From: MGIIb-Q1 sp964342465
Lineage (GTDB): Archaea > Thermoplasmatota > Poseidoniia > Poseidoniales > Thalassarchaeaceae
Reading direction: 5' to 3'
DNA length: 64,000 nt
NCBI GenBank assembly: GCA_964342465.1
Contig: CAYFFQ010000002.1
Span: forward strand, 163,763-227,762
The notes beneath the pieces are model-generated. The model was not told the DNA's origin, ran no database searches, and saw nothing but the letters and a program-made list of their open reading frames with translations. The position numbers and the translations under genes were made by a program. Below are positions 56,567-63,923 of this stretch, one piece after another (the first letter of the stretch is position 1; the number at the start of each line of letters is the position of its first letter).

Positions 56567-56676
56567 GACTATGCCCAGCCTCAACCCCTTCATAAGGAAG
56601 GAGGCGATGCGTTTTCCCACGGCCCTTTTTTCTCCAAAGGTTCAAAATGGGGTCGCAGGTCGCCGAAGCGATAATC

Positions 56677-56937
56677 ATGGGCGTCAAAGTGCTGCTTAAC
56701 GAGGGAAGAGAACTCAGAGTGAGACTGGTGGGGGAGAGCCATACCGCCCTACAACTGTTCCGTTCACGGCTCAACAACAATTCAGATGTCGAATATTGCA
56801 ACTACTTCATCGGGCACCCAGGTCTCGATGAACCAGAACTCTACCTCCGCACCAAGAAAGGAAAGAATCCTTCCAAGATTCTTCTTTCGCTTTCATCCGA
56901 CCTCGCTTCGGAATTCGGTTCTGTGAAACTCACCTGA
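56677..56937 (+). CDS. rpoL: RNA polymerase subunit L
   Basis: Small subunit (archaeal Rpo11, related to bacterial alpha) of 86 residues. MGVKVLLNEGRELRVRLV, HTALQLFRSRLNNN and YFIGHPGLDEPELYLRTKKG follow the RpoL pattern, ending in the helix ALLSLSSDLASEFG-type segment. ATG 56677 fits the family N-terminus; the frame also opens at ATG 56647. truD begins 3 bp after the stop, so both are co-transcribed. Confidence 0.88.
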   Translation: MGVKVLLNEGRELRVRLVGESHTALQLFRSRLNNNSDVEYCNYFIGHPGLDEPELYLRTKKGKNPSKILLSLSSDLASEFGSVKLT

Positions 56938-56940
56938 GGC

Positions 56941-58347
56941 ATGTCAATCATGAGCCCTGATTCAATCGCCACCTCTATCGGCCTAGACCTCTTCTCAACC
57001 GAAGGGATAGGAATTGGTGGGGTCATCAAATCGAGGATAGAGGATTTCCGAGTCGTTGAACAAGCCGACATCCCTGCTGTTGATGAAAAAGGGAGATTTA
57101 CAGTCGTCAAAGCCACTCTTACCAACTGGGAAACAAATCGATTCGTCAACAGATTTGCCCGCGAACTTAAGATTTCGCGCAAGAGAATCTGGTTCTCAGG
57201 AACCAAGGATAAACGGGCAGTGACGACGCAGTTGTTCGTCGTGGATTCTCCAACAAAAAGGGTTGCTGAGACCTCCATTCCTGATGTTCAGATTGAAGTA
57301 TTGGGGAGAACACATCAGAAACTCAAGATGGGTGGCCACACCTCCAACCGCTTCAGTATCACCGTCAGGGGATGTGCCGATGAGGGTGGCAACCCGATGA
57401 ACGAGGATGAGGCACTCGCCGAGGTGGAGAAGATTGTCGCCAACATGGAAGAGCGGCTTGGCGAAGGAAGATTCCCCAACTGGGTCGGCCCGCAAAGGTT
57501 CGGCTCGATGCGCCCGGTGACAGCAGTTGTCGGCAGCCATGTCGTCAAGGGCGAATGGAAGGAGGCCATCGACACCTATCTCGGCATGCCTGGATTCAGA
57601 GAGAGTGAGGAAGTCGCTGCTTTCAGAGCAGAATGGCGTGAAAGTGGAGATGTCGAAAAATGCCTCGATATCATTCCAAAACATCTCGGATTCGAGAAGA
57701 ACATTCTCGAATCGTTGCTCAAGAAACCCGGCGATTATGTTGCTGCTTACAGAAGGCTTCCAAACAATCTCCAATTGATGATGGTCCACGCCATCCAATC
57801 GTTGTCCTTCAACCACATACTCAGAGAGAGACTTGAGAGTGGAATGCCCCTCGCAACTCCGGTATTGGGAGATGTTGTCGGTCCCATCACAGAAGAAGGG
57901 AAAGTGGAAGTGTCAAAGGCAGCAGTCGTGCGGGATGAAACTTTGGCGCGCATCTCAAGGAACTGCGAACTAGGTCGTCTCACCGTATGTGCGAGTCTCA
58001 CGGGGAGAAAGGAGAACGCTTGTGAAAGGGAAGTCTCCAAACTTGAGGGGCAGGTGTTGGCCAACCTAGACTTGGATGAAGTCACTTGGGTTGTGGAGGA
58101 TATCCCTCGCCTCTCGAGTTCCGGAACAATTCGTGCTACGACAGGGATTTTCTCTGATTTCTCCTTCGCCAAGGCAGCATCGGTGGACCTCTCCTCTCAG
58201 AATGCAAGATGGAAGGAGGGGCCACAACTTGGGGATAGATGGCATCCGGAAGGTGCGTGCATCAACTTCAAATTCACTCTTCCACCCGGAAATTACGCCA
58301 CCACCCTTCTCAGGGAATTCACTCGCGCACCCCTGCACCAATCCTGA
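56941..58347 (+). CDS. truD: tRNA pseudouridine synthase D
   Basis: Makes pseudouridine 13 in tRNA. The catalytic segment IWFSGTKDKRAVTTQLF contains Asp90. KMGGHTSNRFSITVRG and NWVGPQRFGSMRPVTAVVG are TruD signatures, with the insertion domain between residues 190 and 330 and the final FKFTLPPGNYATTLLREF motif. Length 468 residues is typical for archaea. It starts 3 bp after rpoL. Nothing unusual is seen. Confidence 0.95.
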   Translation: MSIMSPDSIATSIGLDLFSTEGIGIGGVIKSRIEDFRVVEQADIPAVDEKGRFTVVKATLTNWETNRFVNRFARELKISRKRIWFSGTKDKRAVTTQLFVVDSPTKRVAETSIPDVQIEVLGRTHQKLKMGGHTSNRFSITVRGCADEGGNPMNEDEALAEVEKIVANMEERLGEGRFPNWVGPQRFGSMRPVTAVVGSHVVKGEWKEAIDTYLGMPGFRESEEVAAFRAEWRESGDVEKCLDIIPKHLGFEKNILESLLKKPGDYVAAYRRLPNNLQLMMVHAIQSLSFNHILRERLESGMPLATPVLGDVVGPITEEGKVEVSKAAVVRDETLARISRNCELGRLTVCASLTGRKENACEREVSKLEGQVLANLDLDEVTWVVEDIPRLSSSGTIRATTGIFSDFSFAKAASVDLSSQNARWKEGPQLGDRWHPEGACINFKFTLPPGNYATTLLREFTRAPLHQS

Positions 58348-58493
58348 ATAGAATCACCTACCGCGGGTGGCTCGCCCGCCTCAGTGTTAAACTGACCAAC
58401 AAGTGTGGGAGCGTCCATATTCGATGCTTGACCAAGCGGCCGGGGAACTCTTGATGGGAATAGGGGAGACCCTACTCCGAACCGCCCCTCGAC

Positions 58494-58664
58494 ATGATGG
58501 ATTCTGAATTCTCCATTAAAAAAGGGGAGGATTCTCTCCATTCTGAAGGATGTGTTTGTTGGATTGAGGAGAGAAATGGCAACTTTCAACGACGGGATGA
58601 ACTGGTTGTAGACCCATGTCAGAATGAAGTGCTTTCCGTTACTCATCTCTCTCAATACGACTGA
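58494..58664 (+). CDS. Small acidic protein of 56 residues
   Basis: Frame from ATG 58494 to TGA 58662-58664 with good codon use: polar, three Cys (CVCW and DPCQNE) and acidic. The first part (MMDSEFSIKKGEDS) and last part (LSVTHLSQYD) read like a normal small protein. The frame is closed by a TAG 33 bp upstream of the ATG. It ends 11 bp before tRNA-Pro on the other strand. No family is recognised. The neighbouring stretch 58348-58493 holds nothing else. Confidence 0.5.
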   Translation: MMDSEFSIKKGEDSLHSEGCVCWIEERNGNFQRRDELVVDPCQNEVLSVTHLSQYD

Positions 58665-58675
58665 GTGAATTGAGG

Positions 58676-58750
58676 TGGGCCCGTCCAGATTTGAACTGGA
58701 GTCTAAGCGTCCCAAACGCCCAAGCATAGGCCAGGCTAACCCACGGGCCC
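58676..58750 (-). tRNA. tRNA-Pro (anticodon TGG)
   Basis: Cloverleaf of 75 nt: acceptor GGGCCCG/CGGGCCC, anticodon stem GGGCG/CGCTT with loop TTTGGGA giving anticodon TGG, T arm TCCAG-TTCAAAT-CTGGA, discriminator A, no encoded CCA, no intron. Two G-T pairs in the anticodon stem are unusual but tolerable. Confidence 0.92.
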
Positions 58751-58929
58751 CAACGGCCCTTCGACCGACCTATCTTTCATGAACCTGTCCATCCATCCAC
58801 CCAGTAAAAAAGATGAGTTCATCGTCTTGAAAAGAGGAGTTCAACTGTATCAGACTGATACCGAGACCCGGCACTAATGAGAGATATAATGGCGGAGATT
58901 GAACAGGGAATCGTTCCCCCGCCTACCAC

Positions 58930-59150
58930 CTCAACACGGTGCGACTGCTTCTCCGCCCCCCCTTACTCGGGTGGTCCACTCTACCCAGAGCGGGATGTGC
59001 GCTTCAACAGGTTGCGACTGCTTCTCCGCCCCCCTTACTCGGGTGGTTCACTCTACCCAGAGCGGGATGTGCGCTTCAACACGGTGCAACTTCCCCTACG
59101 GCTCGCCCACTCCTACTCGGGTGGTTCACTCTACCCAGCGCCACACGCCA
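58930..59150. repeat. 72-78-bp tandem array derived from the 3' end of the adjacent gene
   Basis: Units are anchored by TACTCGGGTGG at 58964, 59036 and 59114 (72 and 78 bp apart), with remnants to about 58930. On the minus strand each full unit repeats the end of the gene at 59126-59548: GTTGAAG, 11 variable bases, then (G)CTGGGTAGAGTGAACCAC and CCGAGTA. The copies therefore encode VEAHIPLWVE-stop, against VEDGVWRWVE-stop in the gene (the most distant copy has TGG in place of the stop). The array extends into the gene's own last 25 bases. Stretch 58751-58929 shows no gene. Confidence 0.93.
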
Positions 59151-59548
59151 TCTTCAACCCTGAGCAGAAACCCCTCTGCCTCAACGGATTCAATGATTCC
59201 AATGGCATCTGATTGTATGACTCCTCTCTGCTCTAGAACCGTGATGACATCAGATTCATGGACCAATCCTTCATCATCGACTAATTGGCGCAGAATCTTC
59301 ACTATCCGAGATGGAGTCACATCCCGATTTCCCACCTGCCACGGTTGGGAATCCTTTTCGAACCGTGTTTCTAGCAGATGGCGAATCTCCCTCGGAGAAT
59401 TTGCTGAAGCGACCATTTTTGCGAGTTCACTGGTTGTCTTGGCGCGCTCAACGACAGTCCCACCGACGGTCCCACACTTCGGGCAAAGTGTCTGATTTGA
59501 AATCTGTAGAGCACCATAATAGGCACTACAGGATTGACATCGGACCAT
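59126..59548 (-). CDS. Zinc-ribbon and winged-helix-like protein
   Basis: Protein of 140 residues from ATG 59548. An N-terminal zinc ribbon (RCQSCSAYYG and LCPKCGTVGG) is followed by a helical linker and a winged-helix-type end (DEGLVHESDVITVLEQRG, VEAEGFLLRVEDGVWRW). The design resembles small archaeal transcription or DNA-binding factors of the TFE/zinc-ribbon type; that is inference. The frame can start at 59578. Its last codons are the parent copy of the tandem array next to it. The decarboxylase-like gene begins beyond the other side and is separated by 33 bp. Confidence 0.68.
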   Translation of the reverse strand: MVRCQSCSAYYGALQISNQTLCPKCGTVGGTVVERAKTTSELAKMVASANSPREIRHLLETRFEKDSQPWQVGNRDVTPSRIVKILRQLVDDEGLVHESDVITVLEQRGVIQSDAIGIIESVEAEGFLLRVEDGVWRWVE

Positions 59549-59581
59549 GACAGGCGTCTCATCTTGCCCCATCTCCAAACC

Positions 59582-60253
59582 TCAAAGTTGGAAGGAAAAA
59601 TCACCTTGAGAACCTCGCTGGGCGGCCCGTTTCGTGACTCCGTGGCTAGGTGATGAATCTGTAGCGCTTCTCGTTAAGCCTCCTCTCACCCTGCCCACCT
59701 CTACCGTCTGCATTTTCAGAGTATCAGGCAGAATTAGGGCGGCTATGGCGCAACCGTGATGCCCCTCACCGGCGGTGACTTCGTCTACAGCAGTATCGAA
59801 TGAGGTGACTTCAAGGTCGCGGCTCGTCAACTTCCTCTTCAGTGTCCGCTTCAAGAGCAATTCACACTCCTCGTAGCCGGCGGTTGATGAGATGGTGGCG
59901 ACAATCGCGCATTCGTCACCCTCTGGCGTTTCACATTGCGCCCAAGCGACACCGGCCGAAGCGGTGTCGCCGTCCTCTGCGTAGGCCTCAGCGAGGTGAC
60001 ATTCAACAAGTGAGCCGAGAGGTAGGTCATCTGGCGAGATCGCCTCAAATCCCATCGGCAACATGGCACCGGTCATTCGGACGATTCGTGAGTCGCCGAG
60101 GCCAAGGTCAACAAGGCATTGGTCGAAGGCGTCCTCCTTGGTCTCACCCCAAGAAGAAACGGAGGTAAGCAACCAACCGCTACATGACCCTGACGCAGAG
60201 GATTTGGGGCGGGTTTTCCTCACCTCACTACCACTGTCAATATTGAAGTCCAT
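59582..60253 (-). CDS. Pyruvoyl-dependent arginine decarboxylase-like protein lacking catalytic residues
   Basis: Protein of 223 residues from ATG 60253. The segment SSWGETKEDAFDQCLVDLGL, then DSRIVRM, aligns with the PvlArgDC core (SSEGETPLNAFD...LIRISS). At the Ser-Ser cleavage site of that family (VSSILPP/ISSIMPP) this protein has TGAMLP, so the serine that becomes the pyruvoyl group is missing. The position of the proton donor Glu (family MEYEG) reads ATISS. The family asparagine before the cleavage site is replaced by Arg. It also has a 45-residue polar C-terminal tail. It is probably a pseudoenzyme or has another job. The frame extends to 60487 but that part overlaps the divergent gene. 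Family recognition is by memory of one archaeal sequence. Confidence 0.68.
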   Translation of the reverse strand: MDFNIDSGSEVRKTRPKSSASGSCSGWLLTSVSSWGETKEDAFDQCLVDLGLGDSRIVRMTGAMLPMGFEAISPDDLPLGSLVECHLAEAYAEDGDTASAGVAWAQCETPEGDECAIVATISSTAGYEECELLLKRTLKRKLTSRDLEVTSFDTAVDEVTAGEGHHGCAIAALILPDTLKMQTVEVGRVRGGLTRSATDSSPSHGVTKRAAQRGSQGDFSFQL

Positions 60254-60305
60254 GGCCACGCGAGATGGGTGGGGTTCATCAAGTGGCCGGACAATCGGCG
60301 CATTG

Positions 60306-60593
60306 ATGGAATGGAGGCGAGTTCTCCCCGCCACCCTTGTTTCTCTACTCCTCATCTTCATCGTACTACTGTTGACTGAGCGGGGTGGGGGCATTTCGAG
60401 GGAGGGGGTTGCGGTCCTGTTGGTACTCACCCTAGGCATTTCGATTGCTGTCATCATAACCCGCCAAAATGGCGAAATAGGTAGCAAAGTGGGGCCTCAA
60501 TCGTCAACTATAGATAGACAAACTGAGCAACAGGTGGACGAATCATCTCTGCCCGACCCTCTCGATGAGGGGTTTGATACACCCCTTCTATGA
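60306..60593 (+). CDS. Small two-helix membrane protein
   Basis: Protein of 95 residues from ATG 60306 with two membrane helices (LPATLVSLLLIFIVLLL and VAVLLVLTLGISIAVII) separated by a short GGGIS loop, followed by a polar tail of about 40 residues. No family is recognised. The frame opens at 60063, and an ATG at 60252 overlaps the divergent start codon at 60253-60251, but 60306 leaves room for promoters and puts the first helix near the N-terminus. It is convergent with asnS. Confidence 0.5.
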   Translation: MEWRRVLPATLVSLLLIFIVLLLTERGGGISREGVAVLLVLTLGISIAVIITRQNGEIGSKVGPQSSTIDRQTEQQVDESSLPDPLDEGFDTPLL

Positions 60594-60680
60594 CATATAC
60601 TCCACACAATCCGCACGGAGAGTTGTACCCGCTACGATGGTAGAGCAAATTCAATTTATCACCGTGACGGATGAACGACT

Positions 60681-62012
60681 TCAAGGCGTGACTCGACGAG
60701 AGTCTCTGGGGAAGGGAATAACCTCTCTGATGTGGTCAGCGCCGGCCAACCAAGAACAGACGCGGTCTACCCCTAGGCCGAAACCACCGTGTGGCACTCC
60801 ACCGTACCTGCGAACATCGATGTAGAACTCGTACGGCTCCTTGGGGGTCCCTTCCTCCTCGATCCGCTCAAGAATCTCCTTTTCCGACCAAGTTCTCTCC
60901 CCCCCACCGATGATTTCACCATATCCTTCAGGAGCAAGTAAGTCATGACATAGTACATACTTCTCATCATCAGGGTCTGGGCGATGGTAGAACGGTTTTG
61001 CTATACGAGGGTAGTGAGTCAGAAAATGTGGCACTTCAAAATCCTCAGTCAGAACTTTCTCCTTTGAGTAGTCCAAGTCCTGCCCCCATTCGATATCGAC
61101 ACCCATAGATTGCAATGTTTCCACGGCTTCATCGTAGCGAATACGAGGGTAGGGATTATCAGCGTATCTTGCAACGAGGTCCAAGTCTCTGCCTAGACTT
61201 GAGAGTTCTTCGGAACGCTCTTCGAGAAGGGTCGAGGCTATCTTTCTCACCAGCGCCTCTCCATGTTCCATGACTTCTGAATTCCCCGCCCAAGCGATTT
61301 CCATTTCTGCATGCCAGAACTCGGTGAGGTGGCGGCGGGTGCGACTCTTTTCGGCGCGGAATGATGGCGCCATGGTGTAGAGTCGCTCCAAAGCCGGCAT
61401 CGCCGCCTCAGCGTACAACTGCCACGACTGTGTCAGGTAGGCTTTTCTTCCGAAATATGGTACTTCAAACAGTGTCGAGCCGCCCTCAACAGCACCAGCG
61501 ACGAAATTCGGTGCCTGATATTCGATGAAATCACGGTCGCGGAAGTAATTGTGTATGGCACCGAAGACGGATGAACGGATTTTCAACATCGTCGTCATCC
61601 TGATGGTGCGAAGATAGAGGTGGCGGTTGTCGAGTAGGAACTCGGTCTCTCCACCGTCTGCCGATTCCATCGCAGACTCTGTAATCGGAAATGGATTGTC
61701 GGCAGAAACCTCGCCCACAACCTCCGCCGACGAGACAACCAGTTCATGGCCGCCGGGCGCCCTCTCATCCACCCTCACCTCTCCAGTGAGTATTACACTG
61801 GATTCAATGAGAGAGGCTTTTATCGCTTCGAAACTGTCATCTCCAACCGCATCTCTCTTGATGACTGTCTGGATGACTCCGGTTGAGTCTCTCAACACCA
61901 GAAACCAAATTTTGTTGGAGCCGCGGGCGCGATGGACCCAACCCTTCAGTTCAACCACCTCTTCGTCGTGGTCACCATCGAGTACCTGCTTGACCCACAC
62001 ATCCTTACCCAT
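60681..62012 (-). CDS. asnS: Asparaginyl-tRNA synthetase
   Basis: Class IIb synthetase of 443 residues. The OB-fold anticodon-binding domain (VELKGWVHRARGSNKIWFLVLRD) is followed by motif 2 PSFRAEKSRTRRHLTEF and motif 3 GGFGLGVDRVCSWLAG. The C-terminal signature GYGEIIGGGERTW and RRYGGVPHGGF separates it from aspartyl-tRNA synthetase. The length fits. Divergent carbamate kinase begins 108 bp upstream. Confidence 0.93.
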   Translation of the reverse strand: MGKDVWVKQVLDGDHDEEVVELKGWVHRARGSNKIWFLVLRDSTGVIQTVIKRDAVGDDSFEAIKASLIESSVILTGEVRVDERAPGGHELVVSSAEVVGEVSADNPFPITESAMESADGGETEFLLDNRHLYLRTIRMTTMLKIRSSVFGAIHNYFRDRDFIEYQAPNFVAGAVEGGSTLFEVPYFGRKAYLTQSWQLYAEAAMPALERLYTMAPSFRAEKSRTRRHLTEFWHAEMEIAWAGNSEVMEHGEALVRKIASTLLEERSEELSSLGRDLDLVARYADNPYPRIRYDEAVETLQSMGVDIEWGQDLDYSKEKVLTEDFEVPHFLTHYPRIAKPFYHRPDPDDEKYVLCHDLLAPEGYGEIIGGGERTWSEKEILERIEEEGTPKEPYEFYIDVRRYGGVPHGGFGLGVDRVCSWLAGADHIREVIPFPRDSRRVTP

Positions 62013-62120
62013 GTCAGACCCCCATACTCAATGTCGCCGAATCGCTTCCCCCATTTGAAACAAAGGATTACCACAGTTGGATACATCTATTGGGGTGAAT
62101 CTCGGCCGACGGTTGTTCCC

Positions 62121-63107
62121 ATGTCCGATGTACCGGATAGAATCGGGCGGCGAATTGCTGTTTATGCGGTGGGGGGTAACGCACTATCAAACCCTATAAT
62201 GATGGGGAAAGAGGGAAGCGACGAGTCTGCTCAACTTGTGATGAATGCTGTTCTTGAAGATGTTGTGGACCTTCTCGAAGCTGGCTTCAGGGTGGTATTG
62301 ACGCACGGGAACGGGCCGCAGGTCGGTGAGTTGCTGCTGATGGAAGAGGCGTTGTATGACCGGAGACTTGCCTCATCCTTCCCTCCACCTTCACCTGCCG
62401 GATTGGACAACTGGGTTGCCGCTACGCAGGGCACCCTCGGACACGATATCGCAACTAGATTGGACAACACCTTGAGAGGGAGGGGGCGCCATGAACGGGT
62501 GGTGACACTACTGACGAGAGTTGTCGTTGACCAACATGACTCAGCATTCGCAAGACCTACAAAACCTATTGGGCCACAAATAGACAACCTTGATTCAGTA
62601 CCTGAATCTTGGGTTCTGGGAGTAACTGACGACGCCGGTCCGAGAAGGGTGGTCGCTTCACCGAAACCCGTTGAAATAGTTGACCTCAATGCTATAGAAC
62701 TTCTACTTGAGGCAGGGGCTGTGGTTCTCTGTTGCGGAGGTGGAGGCATCCCTGTTGTAGTAGAGGATGGCGGACTTCGCGGGGTTGAAGCGGTCATCGA
62801 CAAGGACCTCGCATCATCCATACTCGCTGTTTCAATAGCAGCGGACCTGTTCATAGTCTCGACCGCTGTGGATTCGATTAAATTGGACTTCGGCACACCT
62901 GAAGAGCGAAGTATCACCTCAATTTCATTAACTGAAGCACAAGAACATCTTGCCAATGGCCAGTTCCCACCGGGTTCGATGGGGCCTAAGGTCGAGGCGA
63001 TGATTTCTGCGAAAAGAGGGAGACAGAAAATGGTCGTGACACTGTGTAGACCGGGTGAAGCGATGAATGCGATTCGTCTAGAGGGCGGGACGACTCTTAC
63101 GATATAG
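62121..63107 (+). CDS. arcC: Carbamate kinase
   Basis: Makes ATP and carbamate from carbamoyl phosphate, or the reverse. The N-terminus IAVYAVGGNALSNP, LTHGNGPQVGELLL and ALYDRR are family signatures, and the aspartate-lysine segment GVEAVIDKDLASSILAVSI contains the catalytic Lys. Length 328 residues from ATG 62121; the frame opens at 61932 but that overlaps asnS antisense. With ornithine carbamoyltransferase (35640-36590) it would allow ATP formation from citrulline or supply carbamoyl phosphate. Its last 11 bp overlap the Gar1-like gene on the other strand. Confidence 0.93.
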   Translation: MSDVPDRIGRRIAVYAVGGNALSNPIMMGKEGSDESAQLVMNAVLEDVVDLLEAGFRVVLTHGNGPQVGELLLMEEALYDRRLASSFPPPSPAGLDNWVAATQGTLGHDIATRLDNTLRGRGRHERVVTLLTRVVVDQHDSAFARPTKPIGPQIDNLDSVPESWVLGVTDDAGPRRVVASPKPVEIVDLNAIELLLEAGAVVLCCGGGGIPVVVEDGGLRGVEAVIDKDLASSILAVSIAADLFIVSTAVDSIKLDFGTPEERSITSISLTEAQEHLANGQFPPGSMGPKVEAMISAKRGRQKMVVTLCRPGEAMNAIRLEGGTTLTI

Positions 63108-63270
63108 GGGAACCTCCTTCTTCTTCGGTGATTGAAATCGCATCATCATCAGGGCCATACAGGGATGCCGCTACTGCTCCGGTGAACCACCCGCGAGGAG
63201 GGAGAACTTGCATTGTGAGACCGGCTGGTGAGTTGCCAACTCTAGAAACTCCCGCGTAGAGGGAGAACAC
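63097..63270 (-). CDS. Small Gar1-like protein, possible H/ACA RNP subunit
   Basis: Frame of 57 codons from GTG 63270, directly after a TAG, to TAA 63097-63099. It encodes FSLYAGVSRVGNSPAGLT, then VLPPRGWFTGAVAASLYGPDD and an acidic end. The GV-x-x-x-GN...GAVAASLYGP...I layout matches archaeal Gar1 (GKV...GIVKDVFGPV...I), though it is shorter by about 12 residues in the middle. It lies 45 bp downstream of the RNase P RNA on the same strand and overlaps the carbamate kinase stop. A Cbf5-type synthase is encoded at 43258. A partial 25-bp duplication occurs inside it. Family assignment is tentative. Confidence 0.5.
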   Translation of the reverse strand: MFSLYAGVSRVGNSPAGLTMQVLPPRGWFTGAVAASLYGPDDDAISITEEEGGSPIS

Positions 63271-63315
63271 CTAGATTGTTCAGTCCAGAGACCACTACTG
63301 TAGGTTGTCGAGGGT

Positions 63316-63621
63316 GCGAGGGAGTAGGGAGTAAGCCCCTTTCTGTTCACCTTTCAGTTGACTGCATTCAACTTTGCGTCCTACCCGGTCCTCGGTCATG
63401 CACGTCAACAGACCTGTTTGGACTTGCTCCGATGCGGTTGCTCGTCTCAGCTGGAAATGGGCAACCTCGTCCTTTCGGATTCACAGTACACACCCACTCC
63501 GGTTCGTTTCTTCTGCAGAGCCAACCCTTCCGGATTCCCGACTTGTGCCGGGGCATCTGCATGGAGGAGAGGGGACTTTCCTCAGTGTCGTACACTGTCA
63601 GCAGTCCTCCTACTCCCTCGC
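63316..63621 (-). ncRNA. rnpB: RNase P RNA
   Basis: RNA component of RNase P, about 306 nt. The two ends pair perfectly: GCGAGGGAGTAGG at 63621-63609 with CCTACTCCCTCGC at 63328-63316 forms a 13-bp helix P1. The first conserved block reads GAGGAAAGTCC (63583-63573), and the last reads ACAGAAAGGGGCTTAC (63346-63331), both classical RNase P sequence. Several short open frames across it are shadows. It is followed by the Gar1-like gene. No clear TATA box is seen upstream. Confidence 0.93.
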
Positions 63622-63656
63622 GAGTCTGCCACCACCCCCCTCCTCTTCAGGGTTAG

Positions 63657-63788
63657 GATGACAATGGCGTACCAGATGGATGGGGCAACCGAACCTATGC
63701 CCCATTCCTCACCTCAAACGACTACTACAAGGATGGGGATGTATTCTACGCACTGAGGCAGGGTGTCCAATCTGCGTCATACCTCTGA
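63657..63788 (+). pseudogene. 3'-end gene remnant next to the 80-bp repeat
   Basis: An open frame of 43 codons follows immediately after an in-frame TAG and has no start codon. It reads like the end of a surface protein: DDNGVPDGWGNRTYAPFL resembles a calcium-type repeat, and it ends RQGVQSASYL-stop. The C-terminal codons are inside the first unit of the 80-bp repeat, whose second unit encodes GLKSASYL-stop. I see no promoter or complete gene here. Confidence 0.45.
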
Positions 63789-63923
63789 TTTCTTAAGAAA
63801 ATGAAAGTGTGGGGTCGTCGCCGGGTTCCAGCCAAGGGGGCGGTCTCAAATCTGCGTCATACCTCTGATTTCTTCAGAAAATGAAAGTGTGGGGCCGTCG
63901 TCGGGTTTCAGGCAAGAGTGGAG
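63764..63923. repeat. 80-bp tandem repeat (two units) carrying a gene tail
   Basis: Two units begin near 63764 and 63844, 80 bp apart (anchor TCTGCGTCATACCTCTGATT at 63771 and 63851), with about 68 of 80 positions identical. Each contains a tail reading SASYL-stop in the same frame and TTTCTT(A/C)AGAAA, a palindrome in the first unit. The array may continue beyond the checked bases; 63924-64000 shows nothing further. Confidence 0.82.

Noticed and set aside
58293..58727. 144-residue minus-strand frame
   Set aside because: It crosses tRNA-Pro and the truD end and is opposite the better small frame at 58494-58664.
58877..59212. 111-residue proline/arginine-rich protein on the plus strand
   Set aside because: It is the antisense reading of the 72-bp array and of the zinc-ribbon gene end.
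60250..60254. Overlapping divergent start codons in CCATGG
   Set aside because: Possible only if the plus gene starts at 60252; ATG 60306 is more likely for the membrane protein.
63276..63756. Three overlapping frames of 95-132 residues
   Set aside because: They lie across the RNase P RNA and read like structured-RNA shadows.
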